A DNA stretch of 64,000 bases, taken from positions 1 to 64,000 of the forward strand of contig NZ_FONY01000014.1 in the NCBI RefSeq assembly GCF_900113045.1, written 5' to 3'. The translations under genes were made by a program, and so were the position numbers. Origin of the DNA: Thermoflexibacter ruber (GTDB lineage Bacteria > Bacteroidota > Bacteroidia > Cytophagales > Thermoflexibacteraceae). This document shows, one piece after another, positions 17,418 through 26,489 of this stretch. Below the pieces are notes generated by a model that saw only the letters and a list, made by a program, of their open reading frames with translations, ran no database searches and was not told where the DNA came from. Numbering within the stretch: position 1 is the stretch's first letter; the number at the start of each line of letters is the position of its first letter.

Positions 17418-17870
17418 TTTATGATATTTATTATTTTATCGCCTATAGTTTATGGTTTTGTGTTTATAGCTTTTCGCCAGAAATTTATGGCTTTCCTTAT
17501 TCCACACAGAAAAATATTTGTGTTTCAATAACACAAAAAGAGAAGTGGTTGAGTACAAGGAAAAAAGTTATAAAATGTATATTTGAATGTAAAAATACAA
17601 ACTTATACAAATATATATAATTTCGTTAATAAAAAAAATTGCATAATCGTTTATGCAAATATTTTGATTATTGACTATTACTTGCGAAACCTTAGTAATC
17701 ACAAAGTAATACTCATGTAATATTTACTATAAGAAACACTCATTTCTTGCAAATTTTTACTGTTACATAAGTAAATTCATAAAAAAACCAATAGGATAAT
17801 TACCTCTATTGGTTTTCTTTCTTATTGGGAGTATTTAACTTTCAAAACTATAAAAAATTAGCTCCTTTTA
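17418..17870. other. Spacer upstream of sucA, containing a terminator for the glutathione peroxidase gene
   Basis: This 453 bp AT-rich spacer has the GPx terminator at its right end (17781-17816) and must hold the sucA promoter. CAAACTTA and CAAATATA near 17600 are minus-strand -7-like boxes but lack a well-spaced -33 partner. No gene or repeat family was recognised. Confidence 0.5.
17781..17816 (-). terminator. Rho-independent terminator of the glutathione peroxidase gene
   Basis: An 11-bp stem AAAACCAATAG/CTATTGGTTTT closes an 11-nt loop. Read on the minus strand it is followed by a run of T (AAAAAAA on plus at 17781-17787), about 55 bp after the gene stop. Confidence 0.75.
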
Positions 17871-18479
17871 CTATTGGATAGCCGCTAAAATCTCATCGCT
17901 CATGGGTTTTACTTTAGAAGGATAGAATTTTAATAATTCCCCTTTTTCGCTGATGAGGTATTTGGAAAAATTCCAGCTTGGGGCATCTTCATTCCACCCG
18001 TTAAGCTCTTTAGAAGAAAGCCATTTGTATAATGGGTGCTGCCCTTCTCCCTTCTTTACTGAGATTTTTTCAAATAGTTGGAAAGTAACCCCATAATTTA
18101 GTTTGCAGAAAGAAGCGATTTCTTCACTTTCGCCTGGTTCCTGACCGCCAAAGTCATTACATGGGAAACCTAAAACCACTACTTTATCTCCATACTGTTC
18201 GTGCAGTTTTTGCAGCTCAGCATACTGAGGAGTGTAGCCGCACTTAGAAGCTACATTCACCAAAAGCATCTTTTTCCCTTTGTATTGAGCAAGAGAAATT
18301 TCCTTTTTACCATCTAAGGTCTTGATTTTGAAATCATAGATTCCTTGTTTTTCTGTATTTTGCATAGCGTTTTCTACATTTGCTAAAGCTACAGGACGTG
18401 ATTTAATCTCTCCACCGCCCGTGCAAGCACATACTAAAAAAGTAATTCCAATAAATAGATACGTAACCAGATTTTTCAT
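17871..18479 (-). CDS. Glutathione peroxidase family lipoprotein
   Basis: This 202-residue thiol peroxidase has the catalytic cysteine C80 in NVASKCGYT, the partner Q113 in NDFGGQEPG and W169 in SWNFSKYL. Bacterial enzymes of this kind are Cys-type and usually take electrons from thioredoxin rather than glutathione. A lipoprotein signal ends FLVCACTGGG (likely lipidated C19), placing it in the cell envelope, where it would reduce peroxides. It stands alone between a MarR regulator and sucA with its own terminator. Confidence 0.92.
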   Translation of the reverse strand: MKNLVTYLFIGITFLVCACTGGGEIKSRPVALANVENAMQNTEKQGIYDFKIKTLDGKKEISLAQYKGKKMLLVNVASKCGYTPQYAELQKLHEQYGDKVVVLGFPCNDFGGQEPGESEEIASFCKLNYGVTFQLFEKISVKKGEGQHPLYKWLSSKELNGWNEDAPSWNFSKYLISEKGELLKFYPSKVKPMSDEILAAIQ

Positions 18480-18587
18480 AGAGTAATGCTAATTAAAAAG
18501 TTCAACAATATTTGATTTAAAATAAAACACACATACCAAATTAAATGTTTTGCAGGTTGTCTTTTTTACAAAATTTGCTTAAATTAA

Positions 18588-19040
18588 TTAATGGCTACTT
18601 CTCAGTTTATCAAGTAGTTCATTGAACATCGTGATTTCTAAGGGAGAAAATATATCGAAAATGGATTCTAAAGGTTCTATCAAGCTATCTATTTTTTTTA
18701 ACTCTGCTAATCCTTTTTCTGTAATGGTAATATCCACATTGCGTCTATCATTAGGACATTCCTGTCTGCACAGATAGCCTTTTTCCCTTAACTTCTCCAC
18801 AATCCGAGAAACATCAGACATTTTGTCCAACATTCTTTCTCTAATATATTTGATAGTTACGGGCTTTGGATAGGCACCTCTCAAAATTCTAAGAATATTA
18901 AACTGCTGATGAGTAATTTCCTCAGACTTGAAAATACTATCCAACTTGTCCATATACCAGTTGGCCGTGTAAATCAAATTTACTCCAAGTTTGTGTTTAT
19001 CATTGCGAAATCTCCCTTGAATCGCCTCTTCTATTTTCAT
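18588..19040 (-). CDS. MarR-family transcriptional regulator
   Basis: This 150-residue protein has the winged helix-turn-helix of MarR regulators: THQQFNILRILRGAY, then IKYIRERMLDKMSDVSRIVEKLREKGYL (recognition helix), the wing with CPNDRRNVDITITEKG, and C-terminal dimerisation helices. A near-perfect 16-bp palindrome lies 30 bp upstream of its start, a likely autoregulatory site. The nearby yceI gene may be a target, since YceI proteins are often next to MarR genes in Bacteroidota; that is inference. Confidence 0.9.
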   Translation of the reverse strand: MKIEEAIQGRFRNDKHKLGVNLIYTANWYMDKLDSIFKSEEITHQQFNILRILRGAYPKPVTIKYIRERMLDKMSDVSRIVEKLREKGYLCRQECPNDRRNVDITITEKGLAELKKIDSLIEPLESIFDIFSPLEITMFNELLDKLRSSH

Positions 19041-19069
19041 AAAATCGATATTTTAATGAACGATGAGTC

Positions 19070-19085
19070 TTAGTAATAATACTAA
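19070..19085. promoter_or_regulatory. Candidate MarR operator
   Basis: TTAGTAATAATACTAA is a palindrome with 6-bp perfect arms, 30 bp upstream of the marR start codon. It has the size and symmetry of MarR-family operators. Confidence 0.4.
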
Positions 19086-19134
19086 TTTTCTTAGCAATAT
19101 AGTAAATTTTCATTTAAAGTTATAACAATTAATG

Positions 19135-19180
19135 AAAAAAGAGATTTGCCAAATCTTTTAGATTCAGAAAATCTCTTTTT
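19135..19180 (-). terminator. Terminator downstream of yceI
   Basis: Arms AAAAAAGAGATTT and AAATCTCTTTTT enclose a 20-nt loop about 30 bp after the yceI stop; on the minus strand it ends in a T run. It lies between yceI and marR, so the two genes are separate transcripts unless read-through occurs. Confidence 0.65.
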
Positions 19181-19208
19181 CTTACTCTCAAGTATGTTGG
19201 ACGGAGTA

Positions 19209-19796
19209 CTATTTCTTAGCTAATTCAAGTTTTACACTAAGTTCTACTTCATCACTTACCACTGCTCCACCTGCTTCTGTGACGGCGTTCCATTTCAAGC
19301 CATAATCCTTGCGATTGATAGTACCTGTGATTTTAAAACCTGCTTTGGTGTTTTTCCATGGGTCGACCACTGTACCGCCATAATTTACATTTAGAGTAAC
19401 CGTCTTTGTTACATCTCTGATAGTAAGGTCGCCTACAAGTTCGTATTTTTTGTCAGTAATCTTTTTAAAAGATTTTCCTACGAATTTGATTTGAGGAAAT
19501 TTCTCAGCATTGAAAAAATCATCGCCTTTCAAATGTTTATCTCTGTTCTCATTATCCGTGTCTATGCTATTTACATCAGCTGTAAAAGAAATCTTGGCAT
19601 CAGTAAAATCAGCTTTGTCCGCTTGGACAGAAACATCAAATTTTTTGAACTTTCCTGTAACCTCAGAGATAACTAAGTGAGTTACAGTAAACTCTACAGA
19701 AGAGTGCGAAGCGTCTAAGCTCCAATTGGTAGTCTGTGCCAAAGCACTCCAGTTTAATCCAATTACTACTGCTAAAAATAAAATTGCTTTTTTCAT
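19209..19796 (-). CDS. YceI-family periplasmic protein
   Basis: This 195-residue protein has a signal peptide (AILFLAVVIGLNWSALAQ) and the lipocalin-like YceI fold: WSLDASHSSVEFTVTHLVISEV, then KFPQIKFVGKSF, LTIRDVTKTVTL, and the end GLKWNAVTEAGG with VVSDEVEL. Family members bind isoprenoid lipids and are found in the periplasm, though their role is not settled. It has its own terminator and lies next to a marR gene. Confidence 0.93.
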   Translation of the reverse strand: MKKAILFLAVVIGLNWSALAQTTNWSLDASHSSVEFTVTHLVISEVTGKFKKFDVSVQADKADFTDAKISFTADVNSIDTDNENRDKHLKGDDFFNAEKFPQIKFVGKSFKKITDKKYELVGDLTIRDVTKTVTLNVNYGGTVVDPWKNTKAGFKITGTINRKDYGLKWNAVTEAGGAVVSDEVELSVKLELAKK

Positions 19797-19873
19797 TGTT
19801 TTTAATTATTTAAAATTACTTGCATTAAAAGTTTAAACAAAATATGTTATAACAGTTATTTAAGTTTAAATAA

Positions 19874-19907
19874 AACCTTCGTGAAATATTTTGCTCTCAC
19901 AAAGGTT
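19874..19907 (-). terminator. Terminator downstream of aroK
   Basis: An 11-bp stem (AACCTTCGTGA with TCACAAAGGTT, one mismatch) with T-rich sequence following on the minus strand, about 100 bp after the aroK stop. Confidence 0.55.
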
Positions 19908-20008
19908 CATTTATCTTATACTGTGAATTCAGCTACAAAGGTATGTGAAAACATTTAAAGTTTCAACATTTATCAGAAAAAAAATTTCAAATTTTATTGT
20001 CCGCATAT

Positions 20009-20527
20009 TTATATTTTGTCCATGTAAGTAAGCCACTGTAAAATATCCTGAACAGATAGATTGGCACCAGTAATCGTCAGTTCTGCTTGTCTGTAAAATG
20101 GAAGGCGATGGTTATATTTTTCTGTAAGTTGGTCTATCACCTCTTTATTCTCTGTATTTAATAGAGGTCTTGTATTGACTTCTTTGCTTACACGTTGGGC
20201 GAGGACTTCGAGAGGAACGTCTAAAAATATAGAAAAACCATTATTCTTAATGATTTGCATATTATCAAAAAAGCATGGCGTTCCTCCACCTGTTGCAATA
20301 ACTATTTTTTGCAAGGTCAAAGAATGAAGCAGTGCCTTTCTCTCTATTTCTCTGAAATACTCTTCCCCTTTGATGGCAAAAATCTCACTAATGGAATTTC
20401 TTTCATGTTGAACTATCCATTCGTCTAAGTCAAGAAAATGATAATTAATTTCCTTTGCTAATTGTTTGGAAAGGGTGCTTTTGCCACTTCCGGGCATTCC
20501 AAGTAAGTAAATTCGTTCAGGAAACAT
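20009..20527 (-). CDS. aroK: Shikimate kinase
   Basis: This 172-residue cytosolic enzyme phosphorylates shikimate in aromatic amino acid synthesis. The Walker A loop is GMPGSGKSTLS (residues 9-19), with shikimate-binding FLDLDEWI and IATGGGTPCF, and the lid arginine region NTRPLL. Length is normal. The SPOR-like gene upstream ends 14 bp before its start, so the two are probably co-transcribed. Confidence 0.95.
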   Translation of the reverse strand: MFPERIYLLGMPGSGKSTLSKQLAKEINYHFLDLDEWIVQHERNSISEIFAIKGEEYFREIERKALLHSLTLQKIVIATGGGTPCFFDNMQIIKNNGFSIFLDVPLEVLAQRVSKEVNTRPLLNTENKEVIDQLTEKYNHRLPFYRQAELTITGANLSVQDILQWLTYMDKI

Positions 20528-20541
20528 TACTCTCTGTTGCC

Positions 20542-21654
20542 TTAGTCAGAGGTTGAATAACGCGCTTTAAAATCTCTAAATGAACTGTTTAAACCTATTT
20601 TTTTCAAACGTGTTTGGTCGTTTGTTCCCTCGGCTTTGTCATAGTAGTTACCTACATAGACGTAATAATAAATTCTTTTGTTATATTGGTCGGGCATGAG
20701 ATATACTTCCTCAAATTTGCGAGAGCGTAATTCTTCGCAAAACTTTAATGCCCCCTCTAAGTCAGCAAATTTGAAAATTTCTAAGCCCCAATTACTTTTA
20801 TCTACTTTTTCTCCTTTCATGTTATAAAGTACAGACTCTTTTGGGTCAAAAGGGATAATAGGTTCTTTGGATTCTACCTTTTCTACTTCTTCGCCTACTT
20901 TATTTTTTAGAGGGATAAGCCAGTCTTGTTGAATGACCTCAAATTCATTGGCTTCTTTGTCGCCTTGGGCAAAAATATAATGTGCTTGTCCTTTTCTATT
21001 TTTAAGCTGGACGCAACTACCTAAACCTACTGTGTATGCGGTAACTGTGAAGGTATTTCCCTCGACTTTGACTGCTCCTTTGGTACGATTATCAGGGTCT
21101 TGGGGAACAGCCCTAACAAAATCCATGATGCCATCAAAGTTGAAATCGCCGAAGGTATCTACGCCGTTGTGTACACTTGAGAATGCCACTTGCTCGATAC
21201 GCTTAGGATTACTGATGTCAAAAAGATTGTAACACTTGAAATCGCAACTTTTGTCTATGCAGTCATCTCTCAAACTTACCAAGCATAAGTACTTTCTACC
21301 TAAGTAAGAAAACTCGTATATATCGAGAAAGTTACTTGTACTTTGCCTAAAAGCTTTCTCTACATCGCAGTAAAAAGAAAAGCGTTGATTGTTGAGGTAG
21401 ATTCCCGTAGTGCTGCTTGCATCTTTGCTTTTAGCATTGACAAAAAACAGACGCATAGGTACGCTACCGTTATTATAGTTAGTAAATGTAGTATCTTTGG
21501 ACTCTTTTACGCCAGCTGCGGTAAGTTGCTTGCTTTTGCTTACTCTCTCTTGAGTAAGTTTGCCAAAAGAATACTTGTTAGGGTCTTTACCAAACTGGGC
21601 ATGAAGCGCATTGGCAAATATGATAGACAAAAATAGGGTATATAGGATTTTCAT
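20542..21654 (-). CDS. Secreted protein with FG-GAP-like motif and SPOR-like C-terminus
   Basis: The frame is open from 21702, but the ATG at 21654 gives a clean signal peptide (MKILYTLFLSIIFANALHAQ), so 370 residues are called. The mature part has a calcium-loop-like FNFDGIMDFV and cysteine pairs (CIDKSCDFKC). The last ~80 residues (NWGLEIFKFADLEGALKF, then YYYVYVGNYYDKAEG) resemble a SPOR-type peptidoglycan-binding repeat. I do not recognise the protein as a whole; an envelope role is likely. It precedes aroK by 14 bp. Confidence 0.7.
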   Translation of the reverse strand: MKILYTLFLSIIFANALHAQFGKDPNKYSFGKLTQERVSKSKQLTAAGVKESKDTTFTNYNNGSVPMRLFFVNAKSKDASSTTGIYLNNQRFSFYCDVEKAFRQSTSNFLDIYEFSYLGRKYLCLVSLRDDCIDKSCDFKCYNLFDISNPKRIEQVAFSSVHNGVDTFGDFNFDGIMDFVRAVPQDPDNRTKGAVKVEGNTFTVTAYTVGLGSCVQLKNRKGQAHYIFAQGDKEANEFEVIQQDWLIPLKNKVGEEVEKVESKEPIIPFDPKESVLYNMKGEKVDKSNWGLEIFKFADLEGALKFCEELRSRKFEEVYLMPDQYNKRIYYYVYVGNYYDKAEGTNDQTRLKKIGLNSSFRDFKARYSTSD

Positions 21655-21780
21655 ACAGCGTATTTTTTTACCTTCCAATAGTGCATACTTTGAAATATAC
21701 AAATCTAATAAAAATTTTTTAATGCTTACAAAACTTACAAAAATCGGGCAGAAAAATTAAAAATAATAGCTTTTTAAAAT

Positions 21781-22455
21781 TTACTGCACCCCAAGCAGTT
21801 CTACTTCAAAATATAAAGTGGCATCAGGAGGTATTAGACCGTTGCCAGCTCCTCTGCTTCCATAGCCCAAAGACGCAGGAATCTTTAATATTGCTTTAGT
21901 TCCAATTTTTATTTTGGCTATTCCCTCGTCCCAGCCTTTGATAACCTGTTGCTGTCCAAGCAAGAAGGAGAAGGGCTGTCCTCTATCTACGGAGCTGTCA
22001 AACTTTTGCCCATTTTCTAAAAAGCCTGTATAATGTACCAGCACTCTTTTGCCTATCTCGGGTAAGTTGCCTGTGCCTTCTTTTAAAATCTTGATGCCTA
22101 AACCTGTTTCTGTAAATGTAAAACCTAATTTACGCTCTGCGTCTGCCCAACCTTTGAGTGCTTCTTGAATAAAAAGTATTTCTACGGCAGTGGGTTTGAG
22201 TACTTTGTCTATGGCTAAACTTGCTAAGTACTTTAAATCTTTTTCGCTTGCAAGATTGACTTTTATTGTTTTGCCAGCACGTTGGATGTAAAAAAATGTA
22301 GCTTTGTCGATGAACTGGGCGCATTGGTTGGGGAACATAGGGTTAGTGTAGCAGTAATCTATTTTTGCATTGGCTACTTTGGCACAGTTATCACATTGCC
22401 CAACTGCGATATAGCTAAGAATCATTCCTAAAAACAAAGTAAAAATATATTTCAT
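21781..22455 (-). CDS. FKBP-type peptidyl-prolyl isomerase, exported
   Basis: This 224-residue protein has a signal peptide (FTLFLGMILSYIAVGQ) followed by a Cys-containing N-terminal region (CDNCAKVANAKIDYCY) and a C-terminal FKBP domain of about 110 residues: LVHYTGFLENGQKFDSS, FLLGQQQVIKGWDEG, LKIPASLGYGSRG and IPPDATLYFEVELL. It is expected to help fold periplasmic proteins by isomerising proline bonds. It lies alone between short spacers. Confidence 0.92.
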   Translation of the reverse strand: MKYIFTLFLGMILSYIAVGQCDNCAKVANAKIDYCYTNPMFPNQCAQFIDKATFFYIQRAGKTIKVNLASEKDLKYLASLAIDKVLKPTAVEILFIQEALKGWADAERKLGFTFTETGLGIKILKEGTGNLPEIGKRVLVHYTGFLENGQKFDSSVDRGQPFSFLLGQQQVIKGWDEGIAKIKIGTKAILKIPASLGYGSRGAGNGLIPPDATLYFEVELLGVQ

Positions 22456-22495
22456 AATGTAATTTTTTATAGTTTAAAAATCAGATACTTCTTAT

Positions 22496-23083
22496 TTACT
22501 CAAAAATTTCATTTACACGAATACCAAAATCTTCAATGACATTAGGAGCAGTACATAGGTCATCGTCGGTACAAATCTGCACGTTTTTAGGAGAAGTATA
22601 GACATAGACTTTTTTCACCTCTGGGGAAATAAACCATACTACCTTGATGCCGCCATGGAAGTATTCTTCTAATTTCCTATCCATTTCCAAAGAGGAATTG
22701 CTCTCAGAGAGCAGTTCTATAACAAAAGCAGGTGCTTCACTAAATGCTTTCCTTTCGCGAATTTGTGCCTTTGTAAGGTAAACCGCATCAGGACGGCGAT
22801 AGGTGCTTACCGAAGCTAATAGAATATCAGCCTCGGGCATGATTCTGTTCCCCTGAGCATAGCTTGAGGTAAGGTTAAACTTAGTCAATATGTTATCTAT
22901 GATAAATCTTTCTTCTGCTTTCATTTTTTTTCTCTTTTCTATTTTGCCATTATTCCACTCGTACTTAAAGCCATTGGGTTTAAATTCCATTTGAAGGAAT
23001 TTTTCCAAACTTACTTTTCGTACTTTTTGGATTTTAGGCTGGAAAAAAGCAAACATCTTCGATTTTTCTTGTACTTCTGCCAT
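22496..23083 (-). CDS. Uma2-family (DUF820) PD-(D/E)XK nuclease-like protein
   Basis: This 195-residue protein has the Uma2 core: KYEWNNGKIEKRKKM, then RRPDAVYLTKAQI, APAFVIELLSESNS and VVWFISPEVKKVYVY. The nuclease-like residues are Asp in RPDAV and Glu in VIELLSES. Role unknown; it is only distantly similar to the Uma2 protein at 13532-14185. It starts 54 bp after the hlyD-type gene ends, on the same strand, which is where a transporter component might be expected. Confidence 0.8.
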   Translation of the reverse strand: MAEVQEKSKMFAFFQPKIQKVRKVSLEKFLQMEFKPNGFKYEWNNGKIEKRKKMKAEERFIIDNILTKFNLTSSYAQGNRIMPEADILLASVSTYRRPDAVYLTKAQIRERKAFSEAPAFVIELLSESNSSLEMDRKLEEYFHGGIKVVWFISPEVKKVYVYTSPKNVQICTDDDLCTAPNVIEDFGIRVNEIFE

Positions 23084-23136
23084 AGATAAAACTTTGTTTT
23101 GCTATGTAAATTTAATAAAAATTTACGAGTTTATCT

Positions 23137-24546
23137 TTATTTTTTTACCTCTTCGCTCTTTTTATCCTTCATTTTTACCACTTTATCCCCATCTTTGAGC
23201 AACTTAGAAATGGCAAGGAAAGGACCCGACACTACCTCATCGCCTTCTTTAAGACCTGATAAAATCTCTATATTATCAAAATCGCTAATGCCTGTTTTTA
23301 CCTCTACAAGTTTTACTGTGCCGTTATTATGCACAAATACGACTTCTTTGGGCTGCTCTTTAGATTTAGGTTTGTCTGATTCAACATTATTTGTATTTGT
23401 AGTTTGGCTTTCATTTTCCGCCTTGCCTAAATCCATGCCTGTGCGTGTAGTAACTGCGGCAAGAGGCACGGTAATAATACCACTTTTGCGTTCTGTAATA
23501 ATTTCTACGTTAGCAGTCATTCCGGGACGGAAAGGGTATCTTCTTGCAGGCGTAATTAATTCTTTGTAGGACTCGCTAAGCATAAGAATCCTTACTTCAA
23601 ACTCTGTAATAGCATCAGTCGATGCACCTACTTCTTGCTTAGCACTGTTGCCTATTAGGGTAACGATGCCTTTAAATTTTTTATCAGGGTAAGCATCTAC
23701 TTCTACAATAGCAGTATCGCCTGTGCTTACTCTCACTATGTCGTTTTCATTGACATCTACTCTTACTTCCATACGGCTAAGGTCGGCAATTCTCATCATT
23801 TCTGTTCCTGCCATTTGTGCTGTTCCTACTACTCTTTCGCCTTTTTCTATGTTTAGCTTAGAGATAGTACCTCCCATAGGGGCGTAGATGCTGGTAAAAC
23901 TTAGATTTTCACTTGCTTCTTTTACAGAGGCTTCTGCACCTTGTACGCCAAAACGTGCCGCTTCTATATTTTTAGTAGCCGCATCTAAGTCTGCTTTTGC
24001 GGCGTTCAGGTTGGCAGTGGCTAAGTCCATTTCTGCTTTGGAAATGGCTTTTTGCTCAAAAAGTTTTTCTTGTCGGTCATAGTCTGCTTTGGCTCGCACG
24101 TATTGGGCTTTGGACTGCTCAAAGCGTGCTTTTACCTGCTCCAATTGGGCGCGCTGGCTATTGAGGTTGGCACTGCTTCGGTCTAAGGCAGATTTCAAAA
24201 AGTCTGGCTTAATTTTAGCCAATAATTCTCCTATTCTTACCGAATCCCCTTCTCCTATCAGAAGTTCTATGACCTCACCTGATACTTGGGGAGAGATTTT
24301 TATCTCTGTAACAGGTTGTATTTTTCCAGACGCACTTACTTTTTCTACAATTTCTGCTTTTTGTACCTTGCTCAAAAGTACTTCTGTAGGTTTTTCGCCT
24401 CCTACCCAACCTGCCTTTCTTGCAATAACTGCAAAAACAATTAAGGCTAATAATACACCGCCTACGATGTAAAGCGTTTTATTACTTTTCTTTTTTTTCA
24501 CTATTTTACGAGTTTCTAAACCAATGGTTTGTTGATTCTCAGCCAT
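23137..24546 (-). CDS. HlyD/MacA-type periplasmic adaptor of an efflux pump
   Basis: This 469-residue membrane fusion protein has one N-terminal membrane anchor (TLYIVGGVLLALIVFAVIA, about residues 24-42). It then has the lipoyl-like hairpin and long coiled coil (residues about 110-220), a beta-barrel domain, and a C-terminal membrane-proximal domain. MacA-type motifs include SGKIQPVTEIKISPQVSGEV and FRPGMTANVEI. It links an inner-membrane pump to TolC. The TolC gene precedes it by 82 bp, but no MacB or RND pump gene follows; the next gene is Uma2-like. Confidence 0.9.
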   Translation of the reverse strand: MAENQQTIGLETRKIVKKKKSNKTLYIVGGVLLALIVFAVIARKAGWVGGEKPTEVLLSKVQKAEIVEKVSASGKIQPVTEIKISPQVSGEVIELLIGEGDSVRIGELLAKIKPDFLKSALDRSSANLNSQRAQLEQVKARFEQSKAQYVRAKADYDRQEKLFEQKAISKAEMDLATANLNAAKADLDAATKNIEAARFGVQGAEASVKEASENLSFTSIYAPMGGTISKLNIEKGERVVGTAQMAGTEMMRIADLSRMEVRVDVNENDIVRVSTGDTAIVEVDAYPDKKFKGIVTLIGNSAKQEVGASTDAITEFEVRILMLSESYKELITPARRYPFRPGMTANVEIITERKSGIITVPLAAVTTRTGMDLGKAENESQTTNTNNVESDKPKSKEQPKEVVFVHNNGTVKLVEVKTGISDFDNIEILSGLKEGDEVVSGPFLAISKLLKDGDKVVKMKDKKSEEVKK

Positions 24547-24628
24547 GATTTTTGGTATTTGGTGTTAAAATGCAAAAGTATAAAACTTCTTGAAAAGTTT
24601 TATACTTTTATGTAATTCAATTATTAGG

Positions 24629-26065
24629 TTAGAATTTTAGTTCTCTGCCTGCATAGAAGTCCAAAATTTTCATTCTAAAAACAAATTCGTACTTAGACCT
24701 GATTAAGTCCGACTGAGCAATGTTTAAGTTATTTCTTGCTATGGCAAAGTCAAAAGAGTTTCCTGCCCCTACTAAAAATCTTTGCTCTTGGACTTTGAAA
24801 GTTTCTGTTAGTGCATTTACTCTTACTTTATTAGAGGCATAAGTCCTACTTGCCGCTTTGGCATCGTTATAGGCTTGTTCTATGGTTTGACGTACTTGAT
24901 TTCGGATATTTAAAGCCTGTAACTTATTGCGTTCTAACTGAATTTTGGCGTTGGCAATGCCATTTCTTACTTGCCAACGGTTAAAAATGGGAATATTTAG
25001 ATTGATACCAATAGTTTGGCGTAAATTTTCATCTACTTGGCTTCCCCAAGGATTGCGCTCTATATTGACAGTCCTATCTTGGACAAAAGTAGAAACCGTT
25101 TTTGTAAAGTCATCTGTCAGAAAACCAATGACTTGGGTAGTAGTGCCTCTATCAATAACACTTCTTATCACCCCTTGGCTGGAGTAACCAGAAAGTACTT
25201 GGGCGTTGGCAGTAATAGAAGGATAGGCGTTCCCTTTGGCAAGGTCCACCCCGAGTTCAGCAACCTTGATATTTAGGTCTGCACTTTTGATATTGGGCTG
25301 ACTTGTTTCCGCAACTTCCCAGATGCTTTGTACGGTTTGTACTAATCCTGACTCGTCAGGCTCGGGAATCTCAGGTATGACTACTTCAAAAGGCTGTTCT
25401 AAAGGAATTTGGAGTAGTTGCTTTAAGCGCAAATAGGCAAAAGCCAAGTTATTCTCGGCAGTGGTAATTTGCAGTTCGTTATTAGCTCTTTGAGAAAGCA
25501 AGTCGTATTTGGCGACTTCTGCGGCTGCGCCTGCTTCTATTTGCTTGAGGGTTCTATCTAACTGTTCTTGTGTGTTTTGTAACTGTAAACGTGCAACTTG
25601 GAGTAGTTCCTGATTAAATATAATTTGTATGTACGCATTGACTACATTTAGAAATATATCGTTTCGAGTCTGCTCGTAATCATACCGACTTGCCTCTAAA
25701 ATAGACCTGTTTTGCTTAATAGCATTCATTTGGCGAAAGCCGTTGAATATAGTAACATTGGTACTCAAAAAGAAGTTGTTAGTACGCACAGGGTCATTGG
25801 TAAATAGGTTGGTAAAAGGGTCGATGTTACGACCAAATTGCCAGCCTTGTCCACCACCTAAGTTTAAGTTAGGGAGTAGTTGCATTTGTGATTGGAGCAG
25901 ATTGGCTTGATTAGCTTCTTGCGGTAATCCTGCTATTTTCAATTGAACGTTATTCCCTGAGGCATAATCCAAGCACTTTTGCAAGTCCCATTTTTGCTGA
26001 GCCAATAGTGGAGAAATTCCCCAAATGAAAATAAAAAAAGTGGCAAGAAAAGTAGTTTTTCTCAT
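24629..26065 (-). CDS. TolC-family outer membrane efflux protein
   Basis: The frame begins at 26149, but the ATG at 26065 gives a normal signal peptide (MRKTTFLATFFIFIWG ... PLLAQ), so 478 residues are called. It shows the two outer-membrane efflux repeats: WDLQKCLDYASGNNVQLKIA, GQGWQFGRNIDPFTN, LEASRYDYEQTRNDIFLNV, and AKIQLERNKLQALN. It forms the outer-membrane channel of the tripartite pump with the HlyD-type protein encoded next. Confidence 0.92.
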   Translation of the reverse strand: MRKTTFLATFFIFIWGISPLLAQQKWDLQKCLDYASGNNVQLKIAGLPQEANQANLLQSQMQLLPNLNLGGGQGWQFGRNIDPFTNLFTNDPVRTNNFFLSTNVTIFNGFRQMNAIKQNRSILEASRYDYEQTRNDIFLNVVNAYIQIIFNQELLQVARLQLQNTQEQLDRTLKQIEAGAAAEVAKYDLLSQRANNELQITTAENNLAFAYLRLKQLLQIPLEQPFEVVIPEIPEPDESGLVQTVQSIWEVAETSQPNIKSADLNIKVAELGVDLAKGNAYPSITANAQVLSGYSSQGVIRSVIDRGTTTQVIGFLTDDFTKTVSTFVQDRTVNIERNPWGSQVDENLRQTIGINLNIPIFNRWQVRNGIANAKIQLERNKLQALNIRNQVRQTIEQAYNDAKAASRTYASNKVRVNALTETFKVQEQRFLVGAGNSFDFAIARNNLNIAQSDLIRSKYEFVFRMKILDFYAGRELKF

Positions 26066-26292
26066 GCCTAATGTTTTGAAAGACAAATTATTATACATAG
26101 TAGATAAAGTTATTCTTTGTTTCTCTATAAAAAAATTTAATTTATACATTTTTAAGTTAAACTGTTGATTTATGACATTTTTGCTGTTCCTGCCAATATA
26201 GATGCAATTAAAGACAAAAAGTTGTTTAGAATAGTAAATAAGTTTTGAAAATGCTAAAAACTTAGCTATACAGGCTTTGAATTTTGAAAATA

Positions 26293-26337
26293 GCCAAAGC
26301 TAATCCCCCAATCTGATACCTTACGCATAGCTTTGGC
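26293..26337. promoter_or_regulatory. Inverted repeat upstream of tolC
   Basis: GCCAAAGCTA at 26293-26302 and its exact complement TAGCTTTGGC at 26328-26337 are separated by 25 bp. The arms include TAGCTTTG, a match to the -7 box, on both strands. It may be a two-site operator or an RNA hairpin. Confidence 0.4.
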
Positions 26338-26454
26338 AGAATTATTAAACATTATATATATCTATAATAGCATCAAAAAAAGACCTATAAATTTAAAAAA
26401 AATATATATTTGAGGTTTTTAAGTTAAAAAAATAACAAAAAAATTGAAAAATAT

Positions 26455-26485
26455 TTGAATTTTTAAAAATCAAGGTTTAAATTTG
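26455..26485 (+). promoter_or_regulatory. Candidate promoter of a small RNA
   Basis: TTG at 26455-26457 and TAAATTTG at 26478-26485 are spaced by 20 bp, a full match to the Bacteroidota -33/-7 pattern. No coding region follows before the terminator at 26559-26594. Confidence 0.5.
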
Positions 26486-26489
26486 TTCT

